Positions 27,404 through 37,091 of a stretch of 64,000 nt of DNA are shown here, in pieces; positions within the stretch are counted from its first letter, which is position 1, and every line of letters begins with the position of its first letter. This stretch comes from Nitratireductor basaltis. GTDB lineage: Bacteria > Pseudomonadota > Alphaproteobacteria > Rhizobiales > Rhizobiaceae. A program made the position numbers and the translations under genes. Location of the stretch: positions 1,984,001-2,048,000 of the forward strand of contig NZ_JMQM01000001.1 in assembly GCF_000733725.1 (NCBI RefSeq), given 5' to 3'. The notes under the pieces were generated by a model, which was not told where the DNA came from, searched no databases, and worked only from the letters and a program-made list of their open reading frames with translations.

Positions 27404-28725
27404 AGCTCGCCATCCCTGTGATTGCCCTCGAGCCTGCTTTGCAGGATGAGGGGGTGGATGAAGGGTTCCAGCGCGGAAACCGTGCGTGTGAGCGCGCCGG
27501 ACATTTCCGCAACCGTCGCATGACCTGCCGCCATCATGCCCTTGCGCTTTTCCTCGTTGTTCAGGAGGAAATTGACGGCGCCGGCAAGCATCTGTCCATC
27601 GCGCACCAGGCGCGCGCCGCCTCCGCTTATCAGCTTTCGGTAGCTGTCGCGGAAATTCTGCACATTGGCACCGGAAAGCACGGCGGTGTCGAGCATGGCC
27701 GGTTCAAGCGGATTCTGGCCGCCCTCCCCTGTGAGGGAACGTCCCACAAAGGCAATTTCCGTCAGGCGCAGATATAGGCCCATCTCGCCGATAGTGTCGC
27801 CCAGTAGTACGTCCACATCGGCTCCCACGGGATCCTTGCTCGTGCGCGTGGCAACCTTCAGGCCCAACTCCTCAAGCGCTGCCTTGACGACTTCACAGCG
27901 CTCGGGATGACGCGGCACGATGATGCTCAGGAGGCCTGGATGACGGCGCTTTAGTTTCTGGTGCACTTCACCGGCGATCGTTTCCTCCCCCTCATGGGTG
28001 GAAACGGCAGCCCAGGTCGGGCGATCACCTATGGCCTCGCGCAGCGAGGCCAGCGCGTCCTCTTCTACGGGCGGCAAGGCGGTGTCGACCTTGAGATTTC
28101 CCGATACCGTGACCGGTCTCGATCCAAGCTTGCGAAAGCGCTCGCCGTCGACTTCGGACTGCGCGACCACATGCGAGAGGTTCTCGAACAGCGCTTCAGC
28201 CAGATAAGGCCGCTTGCGCCAGTTCTCGAAGGAGCGATCGGACATGCGGCCATTGACCAGAACCTGCGGGATGCGGCGCGCGCCCAGTTCAAGGATGGTC
28301 ATCGGCCAGATCTCCGATTCCGCCATAATGGCAAGATCGGGCCGCCAATGGTTGAGAAAACGGTTAACGGCCGGCTTCAGGTCCAACGGCACATACTGGT
28401 GGATGACACGCTCGCCCAGACGCTCCGATGCCACGGAAGCCGAAGTAACCGTGCCCGTCGTCAAGACGATATTGATGCCGCCGGAAAGCAGATGTTCGAT
28501 GAGGCCAAGAACCGCCACCGTTTCACCGACACTTGCGGCATGAACCCAGACAAGTGGACCCGCCGGGCGGGGACGGCTGGGTCGGCCATATCGTTCATGT
28601 CTGCGCGCGCGGTCTTCCTTGCCCTTGTTGACACGCCACCCGATATAGCCGCCGATCAGCGGATAGGCGGCTGCTCCCGCCCACCGGTAGGTGGCTAGTA
28701 TCGCACGTGCCCAGATTTCGCTCAT
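27400..28725 (-). CDS. waaA: 3-Deoxy-D-manno-octulosonic acid (Kdo) transferase
   Basis: A 441-residue GT-B glycosyltransferase that adds Kdo to lipid A at the inner membrane. The N-terminal acceptor-side segment is LVWVHAASVGE with the conserved acidic GE pair; EIWP and a C-terminal EGGQNPLEPA nucleotide-sugar loop complete the family pattern. It overlaps the upstream acyltransferase gene by ATGA and lpxK by TTGA, forming a tight operon. Whether it adds one or two Kdo residues cannot be read from sequence. Confidence 0.96.
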   Translation of the reverse strand: MSEIWARAILATYRWAGAAAYPLIGGYIGWRVNKGKEDRARRHERYGRPSRPRPAGPLVWVHAASVGETVAVLGLIEHLLSGGINIVLTTGTVTSASVASERLGERVIHQYVPLDLKPAVNRFLNHWRPDLAIMAESEIWPMTILELGARRIPQVLVNGRMSDRSFENWRKRPYLAEALFENLSHVVAQSEVDGERFRKLGSRPVTVSGNLKVDTALPPVEEDALASLREAIGDRPTWAAVSTHEGEETIAGEVHQKLKRRHPGLLSIIVPRHPERCEVVKAALEELGLKVATRTSKDPVGADVDVLLGDTIGEMGLYLRLTEIAFVGRSLTGEGGQNPLEPAMLDTAVLSGANVQNFRDSYRKLISGGGARLVRDGQMLAGAVNFLLNNEEKRKGMMAAGHATVAEMSGALTRTVSALEPFIHPLILQSRLEGNHRDGEL

Positions 28726-29507
28726 CCGGCATCAACAAGCTGATAGGCCCTGGCTGTCGCCGCGTTCAGCGAAGCCGTGACCTCCTGCCGCTTGGCCTCC
28801 ATGGCCTGTTCATCAGCATCGGAAGGCACGTGAATGGGGTCACCCAATATCACGGCACGACGTCCGAATGGCAGATTGATGGTCGTCTTGTCCCAGGTCT
28901 TCTCCAGCACCTTGCGGCGGCTGGTGGCGATGGCCACGGGGACGATCGGGCGACCGGAAAGGCGGGCCAGTGTTACAATGCCAAGGCCCGCCTCACGCGG
29001 TGTGCCATGCGGGATATCCGCGATCATGGCGACGTTGCAGCCCTGGTCGATGGTGCGCTTGAGCTGGATCAGGGCACGAGCCCCGCCCTTCTTTGCGCTG
29101 TGCACGCCGGCACGACCACCGGATCCGCGGACCGTTTCGAAGCCGAGCTTCTCGGCCACGAGCGCGTTCAGTTCGGCATCGGCACTCTTGGAAAAGAGCG
29201 CCACCAGCCGGTGTCTGCGCGGATTGATTGTCGGTCCGAGAATATGCTGCCCGTGCCAGAGTGCGGCAATGGCCGGAGAGAATTCGGCAATCGCAGGTTC
29301 GACATCGGCAGAGCCTTTGACGGGCGGATTGGTCCAGGCGACGAAACGGATGGCCTGCGCCATGATGGAGGCAATGATCTGCTTGACCACCCGCGATCGC
29401 GCGAGCGGCTTGCGAATGCGCCGCCACAGTGCCTTCATCGGGCGCACACGCGGCGTATCCTGCCCAACCTTCATGACCGGCACTCCCGCCGGAACCTCGT
29501 CTTGCAT
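28722..29507 (-). CDS. Lysophospholipid acyltransferase family protein (DUF374)
   Basis: A 261-residue DUF374 protein, related to LpxL-type and other glycerolipid acyltransferases. The family pattern includes ALWHGQHIL (the His-containing block I), SKSADAELNA, GSGGRAGVHSAKKGGARAL and a late ADIPHGTPREAGLGIVTLA block. Its position between DUF4170 and waaA is conserved in rhizobia and suggests a role in envelope lipid or lipid A acylation (inference). It overlaps waaA by four bases. Confidence 0.9.
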   Translation of the reverse strand: MQDEVPAGVPVMKVGQDTPRVRPMKALWRRIRKPLARSRVVKQIIASIMAQAIRFVAWTNPPVKGSADVEPAIAEFSPAIAALWHGQHILGPTINPRRHRLVALFSKSADAELNALVAEKLGFETVRGSGGRAGVHSAKKGGARALIQLKRTIDQGCNVAMIADIPHGTPREAGLGIVTLARLSGRPIVPVAIATSRRKVLEKTWDKTTINLPFGRRAVILGDPIHVPSDADEQAMEAKRQEVTASLNAATARAYQLVDAG

Positions 29508-29513
29508 ACGTAA

Positions 29514-29777
29514 TCAGCCCTTGTCGATCGTTCCGCCGTCCGGATCGAGCAGGCGATGCAGATGCACGATGAAATATCGCATATGTGCGTTGTCTACCGT
29601 TTCCTGAGCCTTGGCGCGCCAAGCCTTCTCGGCCGACTTGTAGTCGCCGTAGATACCGACGACATCCAGCCCATCGAGGTCGCGGAACGTCGCGCCCTTC
29701 AGAGATTCAAGTTCGCCACCGAAAACCAGGTGGAGCAACTGTTTGTTTTCTTTTTCCTCAGCCATGGCACCCATCAT
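29514..29777 (-). CDS. DUF4170 domain protein
   Basis: An 87-residue soluble protein of an alphaproteobacterial family of unknown function. The recognisable core is HLVFGGELESL followed by LDVVGIYGDYKSAEKAWRAKA and FIVHLHRLLDP. The start is 29777 or the internal ATG at 29765; AAGG precedes the first. It lies six bases before the DUF374 gene and is probably co-transcribed with the lipid A genes. No catalytic motif is visible. Confidence 0.87.
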   Translation of the reverse strand: MMGAMAEEKENKQLLHLVFGGELESLKGATFRDLDGLDVVGIYGDYKSAEKAWRAKAQETVDNAHMRYFIVHLHRLLDPDGGTIDKG

Positions 29778-29884
29778 ACCTTTTTCTGGATAAGATTATG
29801 GCAGTCCACGAATAATCGTGCCGCTCATGTAGATGAATTCACTGATTTTTGAAAGCAGGCGTGACGATTTCGCGCCTCGGCGGA

Positions 29885-30685
29885 CTACTTCTGCGCAACC
29901 CGAGCGAGTGCCTCGACCATGTCGTCAAGAAATTCGCCGCTGCCTGCAGCCAGGGCCGAGAGCTTGTGGGAAGGGCCGGCATAGCGCGGCCTTGCGCCTT
30001 TTGCGTCACGCACCTCGCCGCCAGCTTCCGACAGCATCAGGTCGGCTGCTGCAAGATCCCAGTCATGCGCGTTCGGCTTCACGAAGGTTGCATCCATGGT
30101 CCCGCAAGCCACGAGCGCAATGCGATAGGCAAGTGAGGGTACATAGGGATGGGCATCGATCAGGTCCCTCGCCTCGTCCGGCAGCGCCTTGATCATCGGG
30201 TTCGGACCGCCCACCACCAGCCTGTCGGTGCGCTGCCTCACGGCCATGGGCTTGCCGTTCACGTATGCGCCGTGACCCAGGGCTGCAGTATAATGTTCCT
30301 TCTTTGCCGGGCATTCCAGGACGCCGGCAATGGTGCGACCGTCTTCGACAAGGCCAATGCTGACGCACCAGACATCGCGCCCGTCGATATAGGCGCGCGT
30401 GCCGTCGATCGGATCCACCACGAATGTGCGCGGTGCCTTCAACCGGTCGAGATCATCTGCCGTTTCTTCCGACAGCCAGCCATAACCGGGTCGCGCACGG
30501 GTCAGCACTTCCTGCAGATATTTGTCAACGGCGAAGTCCGCTTCGCTGACGGGCGATGTGCCGCCTTTCATCCAGACTTCCGGGTTCTGCCCGAAATAGC
30601 GCATGGCTATTTCACCGGCCTCACGAGCGGCCTGCGAGAGCAGTTCAAGTTCCTCGGCTGCTGGAATGCTGTCACTCACCGGCAA
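29885..30685 (-). CDS. 3'(2'),5'-bisphosphate nucleotidase / inositol monophosphatase family (CysQ-like)
   Basis: A 266-residue magnesium-dependent phosphatase. The metal-binding signatures are WLSEETADD, VVDPIDGTRAYIDG (DPIDGT) and AHDWDLAAADLMLSEAGG. CysQ-type members remove the 3' phosphate of PAP from sulfate assimilation, others act on inositol phosphates; the sequence does not decide. The start is uncertain: TTG at 30685 or GTG at 30679, both overlapping the end of the upstream tldE-type gene, whose TGA spans 30672-30674. The pairing with TldE is conserved in rhizobia. Confidence 0.88.
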   Translation of the reverse strand: MPVSDSIPAAEELELLSQAAREAGEIAMRYFGQNPEVWMKGGTSPVSEADFAVDKYLQEVLTRARPGYGWLSEETADDLDRLKAPRTFVVDPIDGTRAYIDGRDVWCVSIGLVEDGRTIAGVLECPAKKEHYTAALGHGAYVNGKPMAVRQRTDRLVVGGPNPMIKALPDEARDLIDAHPYVPSLAYRIALVACGTMDATFVKPNAHDWDLAAADLMLSEAGGEVRDAKGARPRYAGPSHKLSALAAGSGEFLDDMVEALARVAQK

Positions 30686-32015
30686 GGGTCATGCTTTCGA
30701 TCATGATGGTGGGAGCGGCCACGCCGAAGTTGCGGTCAAGGTCGCTGGCGGGCTGCATGGAGAGGAACATGTCCTTCAGGTTGGACGCAATCGTCACCTC
30801 GGAGACGGGATAGGCGAGTTCGCCATTTTCGATCCAGAAACCTGCAGCGCCGCGACTGTATTCACCGGTGACCAGGTTCACGCCCTGCCCGAAAACCTCT
30901 GTCACGTAGAAGCCGTTCCTGATGTCGGCGATCATGTCTGCGGGGGACGTGTCGCCGGGTTCGAGGGCGAAATTGGTCGCGGTGGGATTGACCGATGTGC
31001 CGCCGCGCGCACCACGTCCATTCGTCTGCAAGCCGAGTTCACGTGCGACCGAGGACGAGAGCAGCCAGTGCGCGAGCACCCCGTTTTCCACCATTACAAG
31101 CTTCTCCCCCGAAACGCCTTCGCCATCGAAGGGACGGGAAGACTGCCCGCGCTTGCGCAACGGATCGTCCGTGATCGTGATTGCGTCGGAGGCGATCTTC
31201 TTGCCCATCATGTCACGCAGGAAGCTGGTCTTGCGGGCTACCGACGCACCATTGATCGCGCCGGCAAGGTGACCTGCCAGGCCCCGCGCCACGCGCGGAT
31301 CGTACACCACGGGATAACGGCCGGTCGGCACCTTGCGCGCACCTATGCGGCGGGCGGCCCGTTCACCGGCGCGACGGCCGATTTCTTCTGCAGGGTCGAG
31401 ATCGGAAAAATGCAGGCGCGAGGAAAAGTCATAGTCGCGCTCCATGCCCGTTCCCTCGCCTGCAATAACGCTGACGGAACGGGAAAAGCGGCTTGCCGTA
31501 TACTGGCCGACGAAGCCCTCTGAAGTGGCAAGGACGAGACCACCGGAGCCGGCACTCGCGCCTGCTCCGGCGGAATTGGTGACACCTTCAACAGCAAGGG
31601 CGGCCTCTTCCGCCTCCAACGCGTCCTGCAACAGACGGTCGGGCGAAACTTCCGTCTCGTCATACAGGTCGAGATCAGGGAAGTCGGTCGCTAGACGGTC
31701 CTTCTCGACAAGTCCCTGATAGGGGTCATCGGGGGAAACGCGCGCCATGGAGACGGCGCGTTCTGCCAGCATTGCGGGGTCGGAATGAACCGTTGCGCCG
31801 ACGCTCGCCACCTTCTTGCCAACGAAAACGCGAAGCGACATGTCATCGCTCTCCGCCGATTCGGTTCCCTCGACCTTGCCGAGCCGTACAGATACGCCAT
31901 GGGAACGGGAGCGGACCACGACCGCATCGGCAGCATCGGCACCAGCTCTCTTCGCCGCTTCCACCAGTGCCTGTACACGGTCGAGAAGCTGTTTCCGGTT
32001 CGCGTTATCAGCCAT
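30672..32015 (-). CDS. TldD/PmbA (TldE) family metalloprotease subunit
   Basis: A 447-residue protein of the TldD/PmbA family. TldE/PmbA is the partner of TldD in a zinc protease that trims modified peptides and, in E. coli, matures microcin B17 and degrades CcdA. Family features are the N-terminal ADAADAVVVRSRSHGVSVRLG, GVTNSAGAGAS, the NPTATNF segment and the C-terminal FWIENGELAYPVSEVTIASN. It lacks the HExxxH zinc site of TldD, as expected for TldE. The ATG at 32015 is preceded by GAAGGAA; an earlier in-frame TTG is at 32021. Head of a minus-strand series running to lpxK. Confidence 0.92.
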   Translation of the reverse strand: MADNANRKQLLDRVQALVEAAKRAGADAADAVVVRSRSHGVSVRLGKVEGTESAESDDMSLRVFVGKKVASVGATVHSDPAMLAERAVSMARVSPDDPYQGLVEKDRLATDFPDLDLYDETEVSPDRLLQDALEAEEAALAVEGVTNSAGAGASAGSGGLVLATSEGFVGQYTASRFSRSVSVIAGEGTGMERDYDFSSRLHFSDLDPAEEIGRRAGERAARRIGARKVPTGRYPVVYDPRVARGLAGHLAGAINGASVARKTSFLRDMMGKKIASDAITITDDPLRKRGQSSRPFDGEGVSGEKLVMVENGVLAHWLLSSSVARELGLQTNGRGARGGTSVNPTATNFALEPGDTSPADMIADIRNGFYVTEVFGQGVNLVTGEYSRGAAGFWIENGELAYPVSEVTIASNLKDMFLSMQPASDLDRNFGVAAPTIMIESMTLAGE

Positions 32016-32211
32016 GTGCAACCAATTTCCTTCGCAGCCAGGGAATGAATCATATCTGCGGTGCAGATCTGAAATGCGCGAGAAGCGCGGGACAGATTGA
32101 AACCATCCATTTATGGTTCAATGCTGGCAAGCGCAATGCTCGCCTGATGAAGGAACCGGGACGGCGCGTTGCGGTTCCGCTGCCGACAATGAAGATGATG
32201 CGAAGGGTCTC

Positions 32212-34029
32212 ATGGAAGAAGCAAGCCACAGCCTGACCTATTGGGAACCCCTGCTGCTGCTGTTCGGCGCCGTCCTTGGGGCCACGCTTTTCAAGCGCCT
32301 GGGGCTCGGGACCATCCTCGGCTATCTCATGGCCGGTGTTGCGATCGGCCCCGTTGCACGGCTCATATCGGATGGCGAGGAGCTTCTTCACGTTGCCGAG
32401 CTTGGTGTGGTTCTCCTGCTTTTCATCATCGGCCTGGAACTCAATCCCTCGCGACTCTGGGCCATGCGCCGTGACATCTTCGGGCTCGGTTTCGCGCAGG
32501 TTCTGCTCAGCGGTGCCGTGATCGCGCTCATTGCCTCGTTCGGGCTTGGCCTGTCGTTCCAGGCGTCGATGATCATCGGCTTCGGCCTTGCCCTCTCCTC
32601 CACAGCGGTGGCCGTACAGTCCATGGAGGAACAGGGCGTGCTCAACCGGCACTACGGGCAGACGGCATTTTCGATCCTGCTCTTCCAGGACATTTCGATC
32701 GCTCCACTGCTGGCACTCGTGCCGCTGCTGTCACCCGGCGGTGAAGGTGTCGAGGCAATGAGCCTGGCAAGCTTCGGCATAGCCATTCTGGCGGTTGCGG
32801 CTCTCATCCTTTGCGGGCGCTACATCCTCAACCCGATGTTCCGCCTCATTGCCAGTTCGGGCGCACGGGAAGTGATGATCGCAGCCGCCCTGCTGGTGGT
32901 GCTGGGTTCTGCTTCCCTGCTTCAGGTGGCCGGACTTTCGATGGCGCTTGGCGCCTTCATTGCCGGTGTGCTTCTGGCCGATTCCACATTCCGCCACGAA
33001 TTGAGCGCCGATATCGAGCCGTTCAGAGGCGTGCTGCTCGGCCTGTTCTTCATGGCTGTTGGTCTTTCGCTCGACCTGAACGTCGTTCTCGCGAACTGGC
33101 TCATCATTCTCATCGGCGTGCCAACGCTGATCATGACCAAGGCAGCCCTGCTTTACGGCCTCTGCCGGATATTCGGCAGCAGCCACGATGATGCAGTGCG
33201 CGTGGCAGGCCAACTGCCTCAGGGCGGTGAATTCGGCTTCGTCCTGTTCACGGCAGCCTCTTCCGCGCTCATATTCTCGAACGAAACAGCATCGCTCCTC
33301 ATCGCGATAGTCACGATTTCCATGGCACTCACGCCCTTGAGCGTTGCACTGGGCGAACGCCTTGTGAGTGAGGACGATCCCGACGAGATGGAGGAGGATT
33401 GGGATGGTGCGGGCGCTGACGTGATGATGATCGGCTTTTCGCGCTTCGGCCAGATTGTCTCCCAAACCCTGCTTGCCGGCGGCAGCGATGTGACCATCAT
33501 CGACCATTCCGCCGCACGCGTACGACTGGCCGAACGCTTTGGATTCCGGATCTATTTCGGCGACGGGCGCCGCCGCGAGGTGCTGGAGGCGGCGGGCATT
33601 CGCGATGCGAAGCTGGTTGCCGTCTGCACGAACGGACGCGCATCAACGGACGCTATCGTCGAGCTCATCAAGACGGAATATCCGCATGTGAAGCTCTATG
33701 TGCGCTCCTACGACCGTGCCCATACGCTGTGGCTTCGCCAGCGCGATGTGGATTACGAGATCCGCGAGACGCTGGAGTCGGCCCTGCGGTTCGGACAGGA
33801 ATCACTCGAGGCGCTTGGCACGGACACCATGACCGCCGAGGCCATTACCGAAGATGTGCGCAGGCGTGACGAAGACCGTCTTTCGATCCAGGCTGCGGAA
33901 GGGCTTACGGCCGGCAATGAAAAGATGCATACGCGCCCGGTTCTGCCGGAGCCGCTCATCAAGCCATCGCGGGAAAGCCGGCTCCTCAATCCAAAGGATG
34001 AGAAAGAGGCCGAAAAGCAGGCGAATTGA
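32212..34029 (+). CDS. KefB/KefC-type cation:proton antiporter (CPA2) with TrkA-N domain
   Basis: A 605-residue protein. Residues about 1-385 form a 12-13 helix CPA2 antiporter domain (LGTILGYLMAGVAIGP; FIIGLELNPSRLW; the FQDISIAPLLALVPL segment). From about residue 401 a cytoplasmic RCK/TrkA-N Rossmann domain follows (VMMIGFSRFGQIVSQTLLAG, with GFSRFG in place of the usual GxGxxG). A charged tail ends the protein. It probably exports K+ under NAD(H), glutathione or stress control. The ATG at 32212 follows GAAGGG; the frame extends to 32113 with less support. Its stop directly abuts the stop of the convergent patatin gene (TGATCA). Confidence 0.92.
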   Translation: MEEASHSLTYWEPLLLLFGAVLGATLFKRLGLGTILGYLMAGVAIGPVARLISDGEELLHVAELGVVLLLFIIGLELNPSRLWAMRRDIFGLGFAQVLLSGAVIALIASFGLGLSFQASMIIGFGLALSSTAVAVQSMEEQGVLNRHYGQTAFSILLFQDISIAPLLALVPLLSPGGEGVEAMSLASFGIAILAVAALILCGRYILNPMFRLIASSGAREVMIAAALLVVLGSASLLQVAGLSMALGAFIAGVLLADSTFRHELSADIEPFRGVLLGLFFMAVGLSLDLNVVLANWLIILIGVPTLIMTKAALLYGLCRIFGSSHDDAVRVAGQLPQGGEFGFVLFTAASSALIFSNETASLLIAIVTISMALTPLSVALGERLVSEDDPDEMEEDWDGAGADVMMIGFSRFGQIVSQTLLAGGSDVTIIDHSAARVRLAERFGFRIYFGDGRRREVLEAAGIRDAKLVAVCTNGRASTDAIVELIKTEYPHVKLYVRSYDRAHTLWLRQRDVDYEIRETLESALRFGQESLEALGTDTMTAEAITEDVRRRDEDRLSIQAAEGLTAGNEKMHTRPVLPEPLIKPSRESRLLNPKDEKEAEKQAN

Positions 34030-34959
34030 TCAGGCGGAGTGCTTTGCGGCTGTCGTGAAGGCAGCATCAATCGCACGTTTGAGTTCGTCCTTCAGCCCGG
34101 CCGTCTCCTCCATGATCGCGTTGATCTTGAGGAAGTCCAGCACGCGGAAACGGGACACCGGCGGCCGTAGCAGGATGTCGGGACGGCGGCTTTCCAGCTT
34201 CATTGCGATGATCGATTGCATCATGAGCTGTGTCGCGCCGAACATCATCTCCACCGTCGTCGGCACCTTGGCGCTGGTCTTGCTTGGTGCGCCGACCACG
34301 TCGATTGCAATGACCAGGTCGGCCTTGCCTTCGAGAATGTCGAAAGGCACGGGATTGTAGATGCCGCCATCGATCAGCAGGCGACCATCACGCTCGACCG
34401 GGCAGAAAATGGCGGGAAGTGCCGCGGAGGCTGCAAGGCTTGAGACGAGATCGCCTTCAGACAGAACCGCAAGGCAGTGGCCGTAGTAATCGGTGGCGGT
34501 TACGTGAAGCGGTATCTTCAGCTCCTGAAACGTCTCTGGGATCGCTTCTGGAAGAAAGGCGCCCACCACGCGCGGCGCGTTGAACTGGCCAAGGCGTAGG
34601 CCGCTTTCCATCATCTCCGAGAAGGTGGCCGGGCGCGATCGCCAGACGCGGGCAAGCACCTCTGCGCGGCGTGACAGGATGGAGCGGGCATGTTCTTCGA
34701 TATCCTTGCCGGACAGGCCGGACGCCATGCCCGCGCCCATGATGGCGCCGATGGAGGAGCCGGAAATGGCGGTCGGCCGCAGGCCCAGCTCGTCCAGTGC
34801 CTTGATCGCATGAATATGCGCCAGACCACGTGCGCCACCGCCACCAAGAGCCAATGCGATGCTGGGAGTGCTTCCGCCTCTATTGCTCACGCGCGCGTCC
34901 TTGCTTTTCGATCTGCCTGCAGGATCTAGCGCAGGAAGATTAACACGTCTTGTCGTCAC
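34030..34959 (-). CDS. Patatin-like phospholipase, RssA type
   Basis: A 309-residue patatin protein with LGGGGARGLAHI (oxyanion loop), SGSSIGAI (Ser nucleophile in GSSIG) and LIDGGIYNPVPF (catalytic Asp). It has the compact RssA/YlbK-like form without transmembrane inserts and is unlike the islet patatin at 21167. It follows rsmD by 11 bases and ends the rluB-rsmD-patatin transcription unit. Substrate unknown; a housekeeping role in lipid turnover is likely. Confidence 0.93.
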   Translation of the reverse strand: MTTRRVNLPALDPAGRSKSKDARVSNRGGSTPSIALALGGGGARGLAHIHAIKALDELGLRPTAISGSSIGAIMGAGMASGLSGKDIEEHARSILSRRAEVLARVWRSRPATFSEMMESGLRLGQFNAPRVVGAFLPEAIPETFQELKIPLHVTATDYYGHCLAVLSEGDLVSSLAASAALPAIFCPVERDGRLLIDGGIYNPVPFDILEGKADLVIAIDVVGAPSKTSAKVPTTVEMMFGATQLMMQSIIAMKLESRRPDILLRPPVSRFRVLDFLKINAIMEETAGLKDELKRAIDAAFTTAAKHSA

Positions 34960-34970
34960 CCGCAGACTTG

Positions 34971-35525
34971 TCAGGCAAGTCCGCAGAAGGCGAGCGTCGT
35001 GCCTGAATAGTCGCGCCGCTCGTGCAACACGAAACCTTCAGGCGGCTGGAAGGGAGTGTCCGCCCCTTCTTCCACCACGACAAGGCAGTCTTGCGTCAGC
35101 CAACCGCCCTCGCGCGCCGTCGCCAGCGCCTGTTCGCCGTAGCCCTTGCCATAGGGCGGGTCGGCGAAGACGAGATCGAATGGCTGGATCGTGCCTGCAG
35201 CACCAAGCCGCGTTGCATCGCGGCGAAAGATCTTGGCCACGCCCTGAAGGCCAAGCGCCTCGATGTTCTCGCGGATGATCGCGCGGGACGACACCGCTTC
35301 CTCTATGAACAGCGCGTAAGAGGCGCCGCGCGAGATGGCTTCGATGCCGAGCGCACCCGTGCCTGCGAAGAGATCGAGCACGCGGGTGCCGTCAAGACAT
35401 TCGGGATAACCGTGATGGAGGATGTTGAACAAAGCCTCCCGCGCCCGGTCCGTGGTTGGCCTGACGGCGTTGTCGCCTGGCGAAACCAGCCGCCTGCCTT
35501 TGAGCTTTCCACCTACGATGCGCAT
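34971..35525 (-). CDS. rsmD: 16S rRNA (guanine(966)-N(2))-methyltransferase
   Basis: A 184-residue SAM-dependent methyltransferase that modifies G966 of 16S rRNA. The N-terminus MRIVGGKLKGRRLVSPGD and TTDRAREALFNIL are diagnostic. The SAM loop LDLFAGTGALGIEAISRGA and the catalytic ADPPYGKG (DPPY) are intact. It starts 24 bp after the rluB-type gene and 11 bp before the RssA-type patatin, consistent with one operon. Confidence 0.96.
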   Translation of the reverse strand: MRIVGGKLKGRRLVSPGDNAVRPTTDRAREALFNILHHGYPECLDGTRVLDLFAGTGALGIEAISRGASYALFIEEAVSSRAIIRENIEALGLQGVAKIFRRDATRLGAAGTIQPFDLVFADPPYGKGYGEQALATAREGGWLTQDCLVVVEEGADTPFQPPEGFVLHERRDYSGTTLAFCGLA

Positions 35526-35549
35526 GCCGCCCTGCCCCTCACGCCCAGA

Positions 35550-37091
35550 TCAATCGCGGTCGCGCTTGCGTCCACCACCGGATGGCTTGCCGCGAAATGA
35601 CGGCTTGCCGCCAGGTCCCTTGCCGAATCCCGGCTTGCTGTCCGGCCTGCCACGCTGGGAGCGTTCGGTCTGGCGCTTCGGACGTGCTTCCGCAGCTTCC
35701 ATCTCTTCCTTTTTCTTCTTGCCTACGGGACGGGCACCGGGTGCCATCCAGACATTGGAAGAGCGGCTGCGCGGCGTATAGGCTTCCGCCTTCTTGCCAC
35801 CGCCACGCTTGTCGCCTCGGCTGTCTCCATCACGCGGAGGACGGCCGGGCTTGGTCTGCAGGCGGTCACGCAGTTCCTCGCGACGCTCCTCGCGCGCCTT
35901 CTTGCGGTTGAATGGCTTGCGCCCCTCCTCGCGCTCATCGCCGGAAGGCTGCTCCACCCGTGGCTTGCGCTCCGCCTTGACCGGCTTGTTGGAGAAGGGC
36001 GTGGCGATGGGAGCGTCGAGATTGGCGCCGGCTTCTTCCAGAAGCCGCTCGCCAAGCTGGTCGCGCAGCATCTTGCCCTTGATTTCCTGGACCGCACCTT
36101 CGGGAAGCGCGCCCAGCTGGAAAGGACCATAGGAAACGCGGATGAGGCGCGTTACCTCGAGGCCGATTGCGCCGAGCACGTTCTTCACTTCGCGGTTCTT
36201 GCCTTCGCGCAGGCCGACCGTGAGCCAGGCATTGGTGCCCTGCTCGCGGTCCAGCGTCGCCTCGATCGCGCCGTAGAAGACACCATCAACGGCAATGCCA
36301 TCGGCAAGACCGGCAAGTGCGGTCGTGTCCACCTTGCCGTGCACGCGCACGCGATAACGGCGCAACCAGCCGGTGGCGGGCAGCTCCAATATGCGCTTCA
36401 AGCCGCCATCATTGGTCAGAAGGATCAGACCTTCCGTATTGATGTCGAGCCGACCGACCGTCATCAGACGCGGCAGACCGTCAGGCAGTATGTCGAAAAG
36501 TGTGCGCCGACCCTCGGGATCGTGACTGGTCGTCACCACGCCGGAAGGCTTGTGGAACAGGAAGAGGCGCGTGCGCTCGATTGCGGGGAGCGGGTTGCCA
36601 TCCACCTCGATCCGGTCCCGGTCGGTCACGTTGAAGGCGGGACTGTCGAGGAGCTTGCCATTCACGGTCACACGACCGGCGGTGATCATCTCCTCGGCCT
36701 CGCGGCGCGAAGCCACACCTGCACGTGCCAGACGCTTGGCGATGCGCTCGGCCTCGCCCGTCGACTTTGCGTCAGCACCCGCATCCTTCGTCGCAAGTTC
36801 CGCGCGCTCGCGCTTGCCGGGTCGTGGCGGGTTCTTCTTCCAGTCCCGCTTCGGCTTGTCAGGATTGGGGCGGCTGCCATGGGGGCGCTCGCCCTTGGGA
36901 TGTTCGCTGCGCGCACGCTCGCCGCGCGGCGCATCAGACCGTTCACCCTTTGCTGCCGACTTGAAGCGGGGCTTTTCGCCATCACGCTTCTTGAAGTCGC
37001 CGCCCTTGAAGCCTTCACGCTTGCCACCCGGCCTGCCTTCAGGCTTGCCGTTTTTGCGCGGGCGTTCTTTGTCGTTTCTGTCGTTCTTCAT
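35550..37091 (-). CDS. RluB/RsuA-family rRNA pseudouridine synthase with long charged tails
   Basis: A 513-residue enzyme. Residues 1-110 are a Lys/Arg/Gly/Pro-rich extension. An S4 RNA-binding domain (from about 115, AKRLARAGVASRREAEEMI) is followed by the RsuA/RluB/RluE catalytic domain with VGRLDINTEGLILLTND, in which the Asp of GRLD (about residue 212) is catalytic. The C-terminal 150 residues are again basic and low-complexity (FRGKPSGGGRKRDRD end). The most likely target is 23S rRNA U2605 (RluB) by family, not proven. It diverges from tadA with its start overlapping the open frame of that gene. Confidence 0.92.
   Translation of the reverse strand: MKNDRNDKERPRKNGKPEGRPGGKREGFKGGDFKKRDGEKPRFKSAAKGERSDAPRGERARSEHPKGERPHGSRPNPDKPKRDWKKNPPRPGKRERAELATKDAGADAKSTGEAERIAKRLARAGVASRREAEEMITAGRVTVNGKLLDSPAFNVTDRDRIEVDGNPLPAIERTRLFLFHKPSGVVTTSHDPEGRRTLFDILPDGLPRLMTVGRLDINTEGLILLTNDGGLKRILELPATGWLRRYRVRVHGKVDTTALAGLADGIAVDGVFYGAIEATLDREQGTNAWLTVGLREGKNREVKNVLGAIGLEVTRLIRVSYGPFQLGALPEGAVQEIKGKMLRDQLGERLLEEAGANLDAPIATPFSNKPVKAERKPRVEQPSGDEREEGRKPFNRKKAREERREELRDRLQTKPGRPPRDGDSRGDKRGGGKKAEAYTPRSRSSNVWMAPGARPVGKKKKEEMEAAEARPKRQTERSQRGRPDSKPGFGKGPGGKPSFRGKPSGGGRKRDRD

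Noticed and set aside
34030-34959. Second patatin gene as part of a defence system
   Set aside because: It is a compact RssA-type protein in an operon with rsmD and a pseudouridine synthase, with normal composition; a housekeeping role is more likely.
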